From the NCBI RefSeq assembly GCF_027924665.1, contig NZ_AP027043.1, positions 2,914,001-2,978,000 on the forward strand: 64,000 bases of DNA. Direction: 5' to 3'. Every line of letters starts with the position of its first letter. Position 1 is the stretch's first letter. This stretch comes from Flavobacterium sp. GSB-24 (GTDB lineage: Bacteria; Bacteroidota; Bacteroidia; Flavobacteriales; Flavobacteriaceae). Shown in pieces: positions 1 to 9,230 of the stretch. The notes beneath the pieces were generated by a model that did no database searches, was not told where the DNA came from, and saw only the letters and a program-made list of their open reading frames with translations. A program made the translations under genes and the position numbers.

Positions 1-692
1 GATCAGTTACTGTAGGTTACCCTAACGGCGGAATCTGGGGATATAAAACAGACGGATATTATGTAGATGCAGCAGATGTAGCTAATTCTCCTAAATTATC
101 TAACGCAGCAAAACCAGGTTATGTGAAGTATGTAAAAATGGATCCGACTGGAGCAAATCCAACTCTTATTACAGAAAATGATAAAGTGTATTTAGGAGAT
201 CCTTTTCCACACTATGAATACGGAGTTAACCTGACGGCAAGTTATAAAAATTTCGATCTTACTTGTTTCTTTCAGGGAGTTGGAGAACGAAAAGTGCTAA
301 TGAGCGGTATTGGAGTTAGACCATTCTTTAACGGATCAAATTTATTTGCACACCAAGTTGATTCTTGGACACCAGAAAACCAAGATGCCGCTTACCCAAT
401 TTTAGTGCCAGAGGCGAACTCAGCAGATAACTTTGTAGCTTCTGATAAATGGGTAAAAAATGGAGCTTATCTAAGATTGAAGAACGTTGTTATTGGATAC
501 AGTCTTCCAAAAACATTCTTAGAAAAAGCACATATTGATGGTCTTCGTCTTTATGTAAGCGGACAAAACTTATGGACACTAAGTAATTTCTTTGAAGGAT
601 ATGATCCTGAGGTAAATTACGGTGGAAATCTTGGAGGGGAATTTTACCCAATTATGCAGACGGTTACTGTAGGTGCTAACTTAAAATTTTAA
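1..692 (+). CDS. SusC-like TonB-dependent outer-membrane transporter, C-terminal part (5' end outside window)
   Basis: This is the last ~230 codons of a SusC/RagA-type TonB-dependent transporter; the first complete codon in frame is at position 3 and the start lies upstream of the window. The visible part is typical of the end of the beta-barrel: alternating aromatic strands, a segment with SWTPENQDAAYP, then the LRLKNVVIGYSLP and LYVSGQNLWTLSNFFEGYDPE signatures and a terminal aromatic strand ending in LKF. SusC proteins import oligosaccharides through the outer membrane with SusD as the lid. The SusD partner begins 4 bases after the stop, so the two are co-transcribed. Family assignment is very secure; the substrate cannot be read from this fragment. 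Confidence 0.95.
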   Translation, partial: SVTVGYPNGGIWGYKTDGYYVDAADVANSPKLSNAAKPGYVKYVKMDPTGANPTLITENDKVYLGDPFPHYEYGVNLTASYKNFDLTCFFQGVGERKVLMSGIGVRPFFNGSNLFAHQVDSWTPENQDAAYPILVPEANSADNFVASDKWVKNGAYLRLKNVVIGYSLPKTFLEKAHIDGLRLYVSGQNLWTLSNFFEGYDPEVNYGGNLGGEFYPIMQTVTVGANLKF

Positions 693-696
693 CAAA

Positions 697-2553
697 ATGA
701 ATTTAATCAAAAAAACAATTCTCGGATTAACCCTTATCATTGGGTTAGGATCTTGTGAAGACTATATAGACAAAGAGCCTTTGAGTGATTATTTGTCCTC
801 AAATTTTTATAACAATGAAGCGGCGATCGAACAGGGAACAAACGGATCTTACCAAGGTCTGTATATGGAGAGCAGCCAGTTGCCATTTTTCACGCTTTAT
901 GATATGTACACGCCAATGGGTATCGAAAGAGCCGACAATAACTCGATTGGCGTAAACAATGTTAACTTAGAAAATAACTTTATTGTGGAGGGACAGTGGG
1001 CTAATTTCTACAAAGGAATAGCAAGAGCCAATACCGTTATCGAAGGTTCTGCCCCTTATATTGACGGTTTAAGCGATAAAGCAAAACAATATGTTGCAGA
1101 AAATAAAGTAATTAGAGCAACACATTACCATTATCTAGTTTCATTGTACGGAGATGTGCCTTTCTTTACAAAATCGGTAACTCCAGAAGAGCAAAAAAGT
1201 GCTACAAGAAAACCTTGGATGGAAATCGTTGATTATTTATTGAACGATCTTGAAGAAGCGAGTACACAATTGCCTTGGCAGGCTGCAGAATTAGGGCGCG
1301 TAGACAAATCGTATGCTTTGGGTCTAAAAGCTAGAATTGCTTTGTACGCAGGATCATGGTGCAAAGAAGGTTTTGGTATGAAAGGAACGAAGGATGCAGC
1401 AAAAGCGGCTGTTTATTTTGACATTGCAGCACAGACTTCAAGAAGAATTATTCAGGAATCTGGAAGATCTTTAGCACCAAACTTCGACGATTTATTTACA
1501 AGAGCGGGACAGCTTACTGGGCCAGTTAAAAAAGAAAATATTTTTGCACTTTCTTATTCAGATCAGGCATCAAAAAAGACACATTACCAATCTTTTGGTG
1601 AAATGGCAAGAACAGTTGGAGGACAGTCAGGAAGATTCCCAACCCAGTTATTAGTAGATACTTTTGAAATGACAAACGGAAAAAGAATCGATGAGCCAGG
1701 TTCTGGTTACGATCCTAAAAATCCGTTTGTCAACAGAGATCCGCGTTTGAAAATGTCTATTTACACACATAAATCGAACATCATTGCAAATAATGGAGGA
1801 GTAAAGCTGAATATCTTAATGGAATTATACAAGCCAACGACTACAGCATTTGACGCGGCAAACAATGCAACTTCAATTACGAATTTAGATTACACAGGAT
1901 CTGTAGCACAATACGGTTACATTCAGAGTGGAGTTGGATACCTATGGAGAAAATACAATTACTTTAATGACGAAATTGTTTCAGAGCCTTCATACAACAT
2001 TTTAATGATGCGTTATGCAGAAATTTTATTAATGTACGCTGAAGCAAAAATCGAATTAAACCAAATTGACGGTACCGTTACTGGAGCGATCAACGAAGTT
2101 AGAGCCAGAGTAAACATGCCGGCAACAACATTGGCAGATCAGGCAAAATTAAGACAATTGGTTCGCAGAGAACGTAAAGTAGAACTTATTAGAGAAGCAG
2201 GATTACACTTCTTCGATATGAGAAGATGGAGAACTGGAGCATTGGAAAATGCAGAAAGAACATACGGATTCCCAATTGCAACAGGAGTAATCCCAGCTAC
2301 GGGTAATAATCCTGGTACTTATCCCGACGGATTTACTCAAGTAACTGCAGATATGGTTCCATCCTATGGGACACCAGGTTCTGAGAGAGATTTGAATGAC
2401 TTAGCACTTTATGCTGCTTACGGAAGCAAACTACGCCAGAGAGATGCAGACAGACCAAACAACTGGAATGATAAATTCTATTTATGGCCGATTCCTCAGG
2501 TTGAAAGAAACAAGGCGCCTCAGCTTACGCAAAATGATGGTTACGGTCAATAA
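697..2553 (+). CDS. SusD/RagB-family glycan-binding lipoprotein
   Basis: A 618-residue SusD-type outer-membrane lipoprotein that binds oligosaccharide and caps the SusC barrel. The N-terminus has a short basic region, a hydrophobic stretch and a lipobox ending at Cys20 (LIIGLGSC). The SusD fold is evident: an early EDYIDKEPLSDY block, TPR-like helices with the RATHYHYLVSLYGDVPFF signature (~residues 147-165), the RYAEILLMYAEAKIELN helix (~residues 448-464), the RRERKVELIREAGLHFFDMRRW block (~residues 498-519), and the C-terminal YLWPIPQVERNKAPQLTQN motif. It follows the upstream SusC gene by 4 bases and precedes a surface lipoprotein gene, the standard order susC-susD-surface glycan-binding protein. 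Confidence 0.96.
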   Translation: MNLIKKTILGLTLIIGLGSCEDYIDKEPLSDYLSSNFYNNEAAIEQGTNGSYQGLYMESSQLPFFTLYDMYTPMGIERADNNSIGVNNVNLENNFIVEGQWANFYKGIARANTVIEGSAPYIDGLSDKAKQYVAENKVIRATHYHYLVSLYGDVPFFTKSVTPEEQKSATRKPWMEIVDYLLNDLEEASTQLPWQAAELGRVDKSYALGLKARIALYAGSWCKEGFGMKGTKDAAKAAVYFDIAAQTSRRIIQESGRSLAPNFDDLFTRAGQLTGPVKKENIFALSYSDQASKKTHYQSFGEMARTVGGQSGRFPTQLLVDTFEMTNGKRIDEPGSGYDPKNPFVNRDPRLKMSIYTHKSNIIANNGGVKLNILMELYKPTTTAFDAANNATSITNLDYTGSVAQYGYIQSGVGYLWRKYNYFNDEIVSEPSYNILMMRYAEILLMYAEAKIELNQIDGTVTGAINEVRARVNMPATTLADQAKLRQLVRRERKVELIREAGLHFFDMRRWRTGALENAERTYGFPIATGVIPATGNNPGTYPDGFTQVTADMVPSYGTPGSERDLNDLALYAAYGSKLRQRDADRPNNWNDKFYLWPIPQVERNKAPQLTQNDGYGQ

Positions 2554-2646
2554 TTGTTTCCTTTTAGAAATTAGATTATTGTCAAATAAATTAAGCGAAG
2601 ATTGACTTTACTAGTTAATCGAAGTAAAAAATATAAACATAGAAAA

Positions 2647-4473
2647 ATGAGAAAAATATTTTATTTGCTTATGAGTCTTATTCTATTGTCCTCATGTGAT
2701 GATAGTTTTAAAGACGATCGCAGCTATCAATCGGCCAGGATTGTAGCCGTTAAATTGAATAATGTTTTATACAACATTGCGCAGAATGATATGAATGAGG
2801 CAAAGGTTGTTTTGCCAGCAGGTACAAACCTTAAAGACGTTAAAACAGAAATTTTAGTATCAAACGGAACCGTAGTAACTCCAGAAAATAATGTTAACCG
2901 CGATTTGACAAAACCAATTGATGTTAGCATTTATGGACAAGATGGACAGAGCAGTGTTTGGAAACTTATTGTACAGTCTCCACCAAGTTTAACGAGTTTG
3001 ACTGTAGCTGGCCTTCCAATTGCAAAAGATAAGATTTTCTTCGGAAAAACTTCAATTATTGTTCAGATTCCGGTTGGAACAGACATTACAAAACTGGCTG
3101 TTTCTTACGAATTTAAAAACGGAACATTAAACAATTATGTAAACGGAACAGAGAAAGATTATACATTTAATCTGCCTAGTAAAGCTCCGTTTAGTTTAGA
3201 AGTTTTAGGAGCCGATGGTGTAACGATTTACAAATACGATGTCGTGTTTACTTCTGAAAAAGTTGGTCCGGCAAAAATCAACAGTATGGTAATTAATGGA
3301 GACACAACTTCAGAAATTATTATAGTAGATGCTGATAAAAATATCATTCAGCCAGTAGTTCCTTACTTGACTAATTTCTCAGATGCGACCGTTGTAATCA
3401 ATGCAGCTTTTGGAAATACAGTTGATCCTAATTTTAAAGGAACTAATGTAAATACTTTGTTAGGATTTAAAGTAAAAGCAACGGGAACAGACGGAATCGA
3501 ACGTGAGTTTACAGTTAAAAACCCGATTATTAAAATGAACCCGCTTTTAGAAAAATCGCATGCTCAATTTAATTTCTCTGCCAATGCAGGTTCTTCAGCA
3601 GCATTTTCTAACGGGAAAATTGTTATTGCTACTAATGCTGTGCCAACAGGATCAAATCCTCCTGCAGGAATTCAGGTATTTGATCTTTCAGGGAATTATT
3701 TAAATAATTTAGATAAAGGAGCTAACACTTTTGATACAGGAGCACTTTTTGGAATTAGAAAATTAGCAACTGATGACAATGGAAAAATTCTTGGGGTACA
3801 TTTAGGTAATTTAGCTGCACCAACAGATATGATATCAATCGTAAAATGGAATTCTGCTACAGATACAGCCCCAACAAAATATATTACATTCTCACAAACT
3901 AGTTTAGGATTAACATCTGCGCCTAGAACAGCTGGTATCAGCATTTCTGGATCATTAGATGGAGATGCAACGATTACAGTGCCGCTTGCGCAAAAAACAA
4001 ACGTATTAATCTGGAAAGTTACAGGCGGAGTTTTAAATCCAACACCAACACAGCAGTCATTCCCTTATTCTGGAACTGGTTTCTACTACAGCGTACAGCC
4101 AGACGATTCAGGATTTGTCGGGGCTTCTGTAGGAACATCTTACAGTGGATTAAACTTGTTAAGCAGTTCTTTCTCTGAAACATTCAAAACGGCATCAGGA
4201 AATGTAACAACAGATTGTAAAACTATTGTTTACAAAGGAAGAAAATATATTGCTTATGTTGCTTTTATAGGCGGAAAACACGTTTTCAGACTGGTAGACT
4301 ACACAACGGCAAGTACAACAGCTCTTGAAAGTCCAATTTTAGAAGTGACAGGAGCCGCCGTTTCAAATGCCAATAATACTACCGATGCAGATTTTGCAGT
4401 AATAAATGGTAAACTGCACGTATTGTATTATGGTACAAACGATAAACTAGCTGTATATAAATTAGAACAATAA
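2647..4473 (+). CDS. Surface lipoprotein with tandem Ig-like (DUF5018-type) domains, probable surface glycan-binding protein
   Basis: The ATG at 2647 is preferred over an in-frame TTG at 2602, because it places a standard signal directly at the N-terminus (MRKIFYLLMSLILLSSC, lipobox Cys17). The mature part starts with about three beta-sandwich repeats of roughly 80-90 residues. Each follows a pattern like 'I..v.lNN..Y.I......A.V.lP.GT....' and resembles DUF5018-type domains. A C-terminal ~300-residue beta-rich region follows, which may be propeller-like (recurrent GKIVIATN, GFVGASVG and KYIAYVAF strands). Position right after susD is that of surface glycan-binding proteins in PULs. The domain identification comes from pattern recognition only. 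A terminator-like hairpin follows the gene. Confidence 0.75.
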   Translation: MRKIFYLLMSLILLSSCDDSFKDDRSYQSARIVAVKLNNVLYNIAQNDMNEAKVVLPAGTNLKDVKTEILVSNGTVVTPENNVNRDLTKPIDVSIYGQDGQSSVWKLIVQSPPSLTSLTVAGLPIAKDKIFFGKTSIIVQIPVGTDITKLAVSYEFKNGTLNNYVNGTEKDYTFNLPSKAPFSLEVLGADGVTIYKYDVVFTSEKVGPAKINSMVINGDTTSEIIIVDADKNIIQPVVPYLTNFSDATVVINAAFGNTVDPNFKGTNVNTLLGFKVKATGTDGIEREFTVKNPIIKMNPLLEKSHAQFNFSANAGSSAAFSNGKIVIATNAVPTGSNPPAGIQVFDLSGNYLNNLDKGANTFDTGALFGIRKLATDDNGKILGVHLGNLAAPTDMISIVKWNSATDTAPTKYITFSQTSLGLTSAPRTAGISISGSLDGDATITVPLAQKTNVLIWKVTGGVLNPTPTQQSFPYSGTGFYYSVQPDDSGFVGASVGTSYSGLNLLSSSFSETFKTASGNVTTDCKTIVYKGRKYIAYVAFIGGKHVFRLVDYTTASTTALESPILEVTGAAVSNANNTTDADFAVINGKLHVLYYGTNDKLAVYKLEQ

Positions 4474-4479
4474 AGCTTT

Positions 4480-4514
4480 GGGGATTTTCTCTGAAAAGAG
4501 AAAATCTCCTTTTA
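4480..4514 (+). terminator. Intercistronic terminator/attenuator hairpin
   Basis: A 12-bp inverted repeat (left arm 4480-4491, right arm 4498-4509, one G-T pair, 6-base loop) is followed by a short T run. It sits between the SusC/SusD/surface-lipoprotein genes and the enzyme genes. Partial read-through here would lower expression of the downstream enzymes. Confidence 0.65.
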
Positions 4515-4526
4515 AAATTATACAAA

Positions 4527-5657
4527 ATGAAAAAATTATTAATCTTATCTATTGCCATATTGTTTTTTTCATGCAATAGTGAAGAACCGCCTAGAGTATA
4601 CCCAAACAATCCAGTTCAAACTACAAAAGGAATAAAAGGAATTTGGGTTACCAATGTGGCGTCTACGGCATTAAGTTCCTTAAATGCGATAAAAGAAACA
4701 GTACAGACCTGTAAAAAATCGAATATTACAGATATTTATGTTGTGGTTTGGAATAAAGGACGAACACTTTATCCAAGTGAAATCATGAATAAAGAATTTG
4801 GGATCCCAATTATGGAAAGTTATGCAGGAAGAGATCCCCTGCTGGAAATGATTACCGAAGCGCATAAAGAAAAAATGAAAGTTCATGCATGGTTTGAATA
4901 TGGTTTTGCCGCTTCAAATGGACAGCAGGGCGGTGTGATTTTACAGAAGTACCCGCAATGGGCAGCCAAAGACGTTTCTAAAAATTTATTGGTTTCATCT
5001 AATGGATTTGAATGGATGAACGGAATTAATCCTGACGTTCAGAATTTCATGAAATCTTTGATTTTGGAAGTTGTAAAAAAATATGAAGTTGATGGAGTTC
5101 AAGGTGATGACAGACTCCCAGCAATGCCAATAAAAGGAGGTTATGACGATTACACTGTGCAGCTTTATAAAACGGAAAAAGGAACTGATCCGCCGGCAAA
5201 TGAAAATGATGCTGCCTGGAAAGATTGGAGAGCTAATAAACTGACAGAATTTTTAGGTGATTTATACAAAGCTGTAAAGGCAGTAAAACCTAATGTAATC
5301 GTTTCTATGGCGCCAAGTGTACACCCATGGGCTAAGGACAATTATTTGCAGGACTGGCCAACATGGCTGGATAAAAAATATTGTGATTATGTAATTCCAC
5401 AGATTTACCGTTATGATTTTTCAGCTTATTCGCAGACATTAAAATCCCAGGTTTCTTATGTTAAGAATAGTGCAGATCGTTCAAAATTGTATGCAGGAGT
5501 TTTAATTCAATCTGGAACTTACAATGCTTCTAATCAGTTTTTAGAACAAATGGTAAACGAGAACCGAAACAATTATGTAAGCGGTGAAATTTTCTTCTTT
5601 TTTGAAGGATTAAAATACAATTCAGAATATTTTACTACTAAATACGCTTCAAAATAA
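4527..5657 (+). CDS. GHL10 (DUF187) family glycoside-hydrolase-like lipoprotein
   Basis: A 376-residue lipoprotein (lipobox FFSC, Cys16) with one TIM-barrel domain of the GHL10/DUF187 type. Landmarks are the N-terminal GIKGIWVTNVAS strand (~36-46), ITDIYVVVWNKGRTLYPS (~67-84), VHAWFEYGF (~119-127) and the probable catalytic strand VDGVQGDDRLP with Asp194-Asp195. Later come VIVSMAPSVHPWAKD and YCDYVIPQIYRYDF. The family contains E. coli DigH/YddW, which cleaves denuded peptidoglycan glycan strands, but other members act on different glycans. Lipidation suggests attachment to the outer membrane. It lies directly after the surface lipoprotein gene, with a hairpin on each side. The family is secure; the substrate is not. 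Confidence 0.85.
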   Translation: MKKLLILSIAILFFSCNSEEPPRVYPNNPVQTTKGIKGIWVTNVASTALSSLNAIKETVQTCKKSNITDIYVVVWNKGRTLYPSEIMNKEFGIPIMESYAGRDPLLEMITEAHKEKMKVHAWFEYGFAASNGQQGGVILQKYPQWAAKDVSKNLLVSSNGFEWMNGINPDVQNFMKSLILEVVKKYEVDGVQGDDRLPAMPIKGGYDDYTVQLYKTEKGTDPPANENDAAWKDWRANKLTEFLGDLYKAVKAVKPNVIVSMAPSVHPWAKDNYLQDWPTWLDKKYCDYVIPQIYRYDFSAYSQTLKSQVSYVKNSADRSKLYAGVLIQSGTYNASNQFLEQMVNENRNNYVSGEIFFFFEGLKYNSEYFTTKYASK

Positions 5658-5669
5658 TTTTAAAAAATG

Positions 5670-5705
5670 CTACTGCCGGAAATAGATTTTGGCAGTAGTG
5701 TTTAT
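5670..5705 (+). terminator. Intercistronic hairpin, possible weak terminator or mRNA processing structure
   Basis: Perfect 8-bp inverted repeat (5670-5677 with 5691-5698, 13-base loop) followed by TGTTTATA. The U tract is short, so this may be a partial terminator or a 3'-end stabilising stem between the GHL10 gene and the next gene. Confidence 0.4.
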
Positions 5706-5734
5706 ATAAACACTAAGCAGAGAAAAAGTTCACT

Positions 5735-6964
5735 ATGCGCCAGAAAAAAAATATACCATTATTTTTGATACTCATTTTTTTAATGAGCTTTACTGGTTTT
5801 GCACAGCAACAATCTTTTGTTTTTGCATCAAAAAAATCAAGAGCAGATCTGCTTATAAAACTAAAAGACTCCATAATCAATCATCAAGCCGAAGCTTACC
5901 TAAAATTTGATAAACCTGTAAACTGGAATAGTTATGCATGGGCAACTTCATTTTTAATCGATAATTCACAACAGAATTTTAGCGTTTTAAAAAAGGCATT
6001 ATCAAATTATAAACAGTTATCAAAATACGATTTAAAGAAAATTTTTGAATCCGTATTTGCTTGTTTTCCAAAAGATTTTGTTTTAGAAATGACTGATATT
6101 GCAGAAAATGAAAATGAAAACGCTTCAATCTTTGCAACATCAATACATTATTTAGTTCAAAATAAAAAAGAGGTTAAACAGCTTTTAAATACGAAGTTTA
6201 CTGATAATGATAACGCTGTAATTCAGGCTTTGCGAAATGAATTAAAACCTGAATATAAGTCTATTTCTATTTCGGATCTTATTGAATTAATACAATACAA
6301 CATTACTAAAAAAACTAAATTTTTATACTCTGTTCAGCACAAAAACAGAGATTTGCCAGGCAAAGTTTTTGTTCAGGATGAAAACGGAATTTTACTAAAA
6401 GAAAATGGAAAAGTTGTTTTAGTAGATCAATTGGCAAGAAGCTCTACCAATCTGCCTATGTATATTACCAACGGAAACACGCCAACCGGTTTATTTAAAA
6501 TTGAAAGTCTTGCCAAATCTAAGAATGTTTTTATCGGACCGACTTTGAGTTTTGTTACGTTTTTGCCTTTTGAATGCGAAGCTTCTGTTTTTTATAATAA
6601 TGAAAAAAAGGATTTTCTATTGGAAGATTATATGCAGTTTTTTCCAAAAAAGTTGCAATCGAATCTAAATATTCAACAAACGTATTGGGCAGGAAAAGCA
6701 GGAAGAGGTGAAATTCATTTTCATGGAACAACCATCGATCAGGAAATTTACAAAAAACAGATTTTTTATGGACAGACTCCTTCAATGGGATGTTTGTGCA
6801 CAAAAGAAATTTGGGATAAAAATGGTAATCTATTGCAAAGTGATCAGCAAAAAATTGTAAATATGTGGCAGAAAACTAAAACAGAGAAAGGCTACGCTTA
6901 TGTTTTAGAACTTAATGAATCAGACTGGAAAATGTTTGAAAAAAATATAAATACATTATTATAA
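5735..6964 (+). CDS. Exported protein with a divergent L,D-transpeptidase (YkuD)-like active site
   Basis: A 409-residue protein with a Sec signal (hydrophobic residues ~8-20, likely cleavage after GFAQ). Residues ~35-190 are helical and unassigned. The C-terminal half carries the layout of an L,D-transpeptidase: a glycine-rich strand with NTPTGLFKI (~248-256), then HFHGT (His330) and, 20 residues later, SMGCLC with Ser350, Gly352 and Cys353. This matches the HG...S(H/x)GC motif in which Cys is the nucleophile; the usual His/Arg around the Cys are replaced. Known members crosslink peptidoglycan or attach lipoproteins to it. The gene ends 1 base before the GH92 start, so it belongs to the PUL operon, an unusual place for such a fold. 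Catalytic activity is inferred. Confidence 0.6.
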   Translation: MRQKKNIPLFLILIFLMSFTGFAQQQSFVFASKKSRADLLIKLKDSIINHQAEAYLKFDKPVNWNSYAWATSFLIDNSQQNFSVLKKALSNYKQLSKYDLKKIFESVFACFPKDFVLEMTDIAENENENASIFATSIHYLVQNKKEVKQLLNTKFTDNDNAVIQALRNELKPEYKSISISDLIELIQYNITKKTKFLYSVQHKNRDLPGKVFVQDENGILLKENGKVVLVDQLARSSTNLPMYITNGNTPTGLFKIESLAKSKNVFIGPTLSFVTFLPFECEASVFYNNEKKDFLLEDYMQFFPKKLQSNLNIQQTYWAGKAGRGEIHFHGTTIDQEIYKKQIFYGQTPSMGCLCTKEIWDKNGNLLQSDQQKIVNMWQKTKTEKGYAYVLELNESDWKMFEKNINTLL

Positions 6965-6965
6965 A

Positions 6966-9209
6966 ATGAAAAAAAATCTTCCGATACTGTTACTCGCTAT
7001 TTTGAGTTTTTCAATAAAAACAACAGCTCAAAAATTAAAAAATCTAACGCAGTATGTTAATCCATTTATTGGTACTGGCGGGCATGGTCATACTTTTCCG
7101 GGAGCAGTAGTTCCTTTCGGAATGGTGCAGTTAAGTCCGGATACCAGAACGCTGGAATGGGATGCATGTAGCGGTTATTATATTAAAGATACCAGTATTT
7201 TAGGATTCTCACACCGACATTTGAGTGGTACCGGAATGACCGATTTTGCTGATATTCTTTTTACTCCTTTTTCTGGTAAACTGCAATTAGAAAACGGAAG
7301 TCTGAAAGAATATTATCCGCTGAATTTCTCGCATAAAAATGAAAAGGCTTTAGCTGGTTTTTATACGGTTAATTTTGATAATGGCATAAAAGCTTCGATG
7401 ACAGCATCTACACGCGCTGGTTTTCACGAGTATACTTTCCCTTCTAAAGAAGCCGGAATTATTATTGATTTGCATCACAACCTTCACAATCAAAAGGTTT
7501 TGGAATCTTCTATCGAAATTGTAAGCGATACTGAAATTAGAGGAATGCGATTGACAGAAGGCTGGTCTAAAAGGGACTATGTTTATTTTTATGCAAAGTT
7601 CAATAAACCTTTTAAAGTTGAATTGTATAAAAATAATAAGCCAGTATCAGGAAAACTGTTAAAAGCAGATCATATCAAAGCTGTTCTTTATTTTGAAAAT
7701 CCTACTAACATACAAGTAAAAGTTGGAATTTCTCCTGTCGACGAAAGAGGAGCATTGCAGAATCTAGATGCCGAAATTCCGAATTGGGATTTTAATAAAG
7801 CGAAACAGCAGGCCAATGAACTTTGGAAAAAACAGCTCGAGAAAATTAAAATTGAAGGCGGAACAGAAGAACAAAAAACTATTTTTTACACAGGATTGTA
7901 TCATGCTTTTATTCATCCGTCAACTTATTCTGATTTTGACAAGAGATACCGCGGGCAGGATTTAAAAATTCACACATTAGATTCTGGAACTTATTACACT
8001 GTATTTTCACTTTGGGATACCTACAGGGCTCAAATGCCTTTGATCGATTTAATTAGTCCATCTAAAACAAACGAATTTATCAATTCACTTCTGCTAAAAT
8101 ATCAGCAGGGAGGTTTGTTGCCAATGTGGGATTTGGCAGCCAATTATACAGGAACAATGATTGGTGCGCACGCTACATCTGTAATTTCAGATGCTTATAC
8201 CAAAAATATACGTGGTTATGATACCGAACTGGCTTACAAAGCCATGATGCGGTCAATACCTTATGATACAACAGGAGTAAAAGTAAATCATCCTGCTATT
8301 TGGGAATGGCTAATGACGAAAGGGAAAAAATACAATCAAGAAATGGGGTTTATTCCAGCTGATAAAGATGTGATTTTTGCTACTTCAAGAGGTTTAGAAT
8401 ATGCTTATAACGATTGGGCATTGGCGCAGGTTGCGAAAGATATGGGAAAAACAGAAGACTATAAATGGCTTTCGGAACGAGGCATGCGCTACAAAAAATA
8501 TTTCGACAAAGAAACTGGTTTTATGCGCGCCTTAGACAGTAACGGAAAATTTATAGAGCCGTTTAATCCTTCGTTTTCAGATCACATGAACAGTCCATAT
8601 TGTGAAGGAAATGCCTGGCAGTGGACATGGTTTGCACCTCAAGACGTTTCGGGATTAATTGATTTAATGGGAGGAAAAAAAGCTTTTGAAAAAAATCTTG
8701 ATGCCCTTTTTAATACAACTGCAAAAGTGGAAGGATCAGAAGCATCTGCAGATATTTCGGGATTAATCGGGCAGTATGCTCACGGAAACGAGCCAAGCCA
8801 CCATATTATCTATTTTTATAATTACATTGACAAACCTTTTAAAACACAGGAATTGGCAGATAAAATCATGAAAGAGCAGTACAGAAATGCTCCGGATGGT
8901 TTAAGCGGTAATGAAGACTGTGGACAAATGTCGTCCTGGTATATTTTGAATGCCATAGGTTTTTATCAGGTTGCTCCTGCAGATCCAACTTACACGATTT
9001 CAAGACCATTATTTGATAAAGTAACAATCGACTTGGAAAAAGGAAAAAAATTGATCGTAAAGACAATAAACAATAGTCCTCAAAATAAATATGTAGAATC
9101 AGTAACCCTGAACGGAAAAACGTTGAATTCTTTATTTTTTGCACACGATCAGATTGCATCGGGTGGAGAATTGGTTTTTAAAATGACCAATAAAATTCCT
9201 AATAAGTAA
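6966..9209 (+). CDS. GH92 family alpha-mannosidase-type glycoside hydrolase
   Basis: A 747-residue periplasmic enzyme with a Sec signal (~residues 1-21). It has the full set of GH92 signatures: YVNPFIGTGGHGHTFPGA and VPFGMVQLSPDT near the N-terminus, GFSHRHLSGTGMTDFADILF (~80-100), the FSLWDTYRAQMPL strand, GNEPSHH with the probable general acid Glu609, and GNEDCGQMSSWY with Glu650/Asp651. GH92 enzymes are calcium-dependent inverting exo-alpha-mannosidases that act on N-glycans, yeast mannan or mannose phosphodiesters. Length is typical. It starts 1 base after the upstream stop, so translation is probably coupled. Linkage specificity cannot be told from the sequence. Confidence 0.95.
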   Translation: MKKNLPILLLAILSFSIKTTAQKLKNLTQYVNPFIGTGGHGHTFPGAVVPFGMVQLSPDTRTLEWDACSGYYIKDTSILGFSHRHLSGTGMTDFADILFTPFSGKLQLENGSLKEYYPLNFSHKNEKALAGFYTVNFDNGIKASMTASTRAGFHEYTFPSKEAGIIIDLHHNLHNQKVLESSIEIVSDTEIRGMRLTEGWSKRDYVYFYAKFNKPFKVELYKNNKPVSGKLLKADHIKAVLYFENPTNIQVKVGISPVDERGALQNLDAEIPNWDFNKAKQQANELWKKQLEKIKIEGGTEEQKTIFYTGLYHAFIHPSTYSDFDKRYRGQDLKIHTLDSGTYYTVFSLWDTYRAQMPLIDLISPSKTNEFINSLLLKYQQGGLLPMWDLAANYTGTMIGAHATSVISDAYTKNIRGYDTELAYKAMMRSIPYDTTGVKVNHPAIWEWLMTKGKKYNQEMGFIPADKDVIFATSRGLEYAYNDWALAQVAKDMGKTEDYKWLSERGMRYKKYFDKETGFMRALDSNGKFIEPFNPSFSDHMNSPYCEGNAWQWTWFAPQDVSGLIDLMGGKKAFEKNLDALFNTTAKVEGSEASADISGLIGQYAHGNEPSHHIIYFYNYIDKPFKTQELADKIMKEQYRNAPDGLSGNEDCGQMSSWYILNAIGFYQVAPADPTYTISRPLFDKVTIDLEKGKKLIVKTINNSPQNKYVESVTLNGKTLNSLFFAHDQIASGGELVFKMTNKIPNK

Positions 9210-9230
9210 GTTTCATAAAATATATTTAGC

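Noticed and set aside
6793..6804. TTTGTGCACAAA palindrome resembling the operator half-sites
   Set aside because: It is inside the transpeptidase-like coding sequence at the conserved Cys motif and lacks the 4-base centre of the operator sites.
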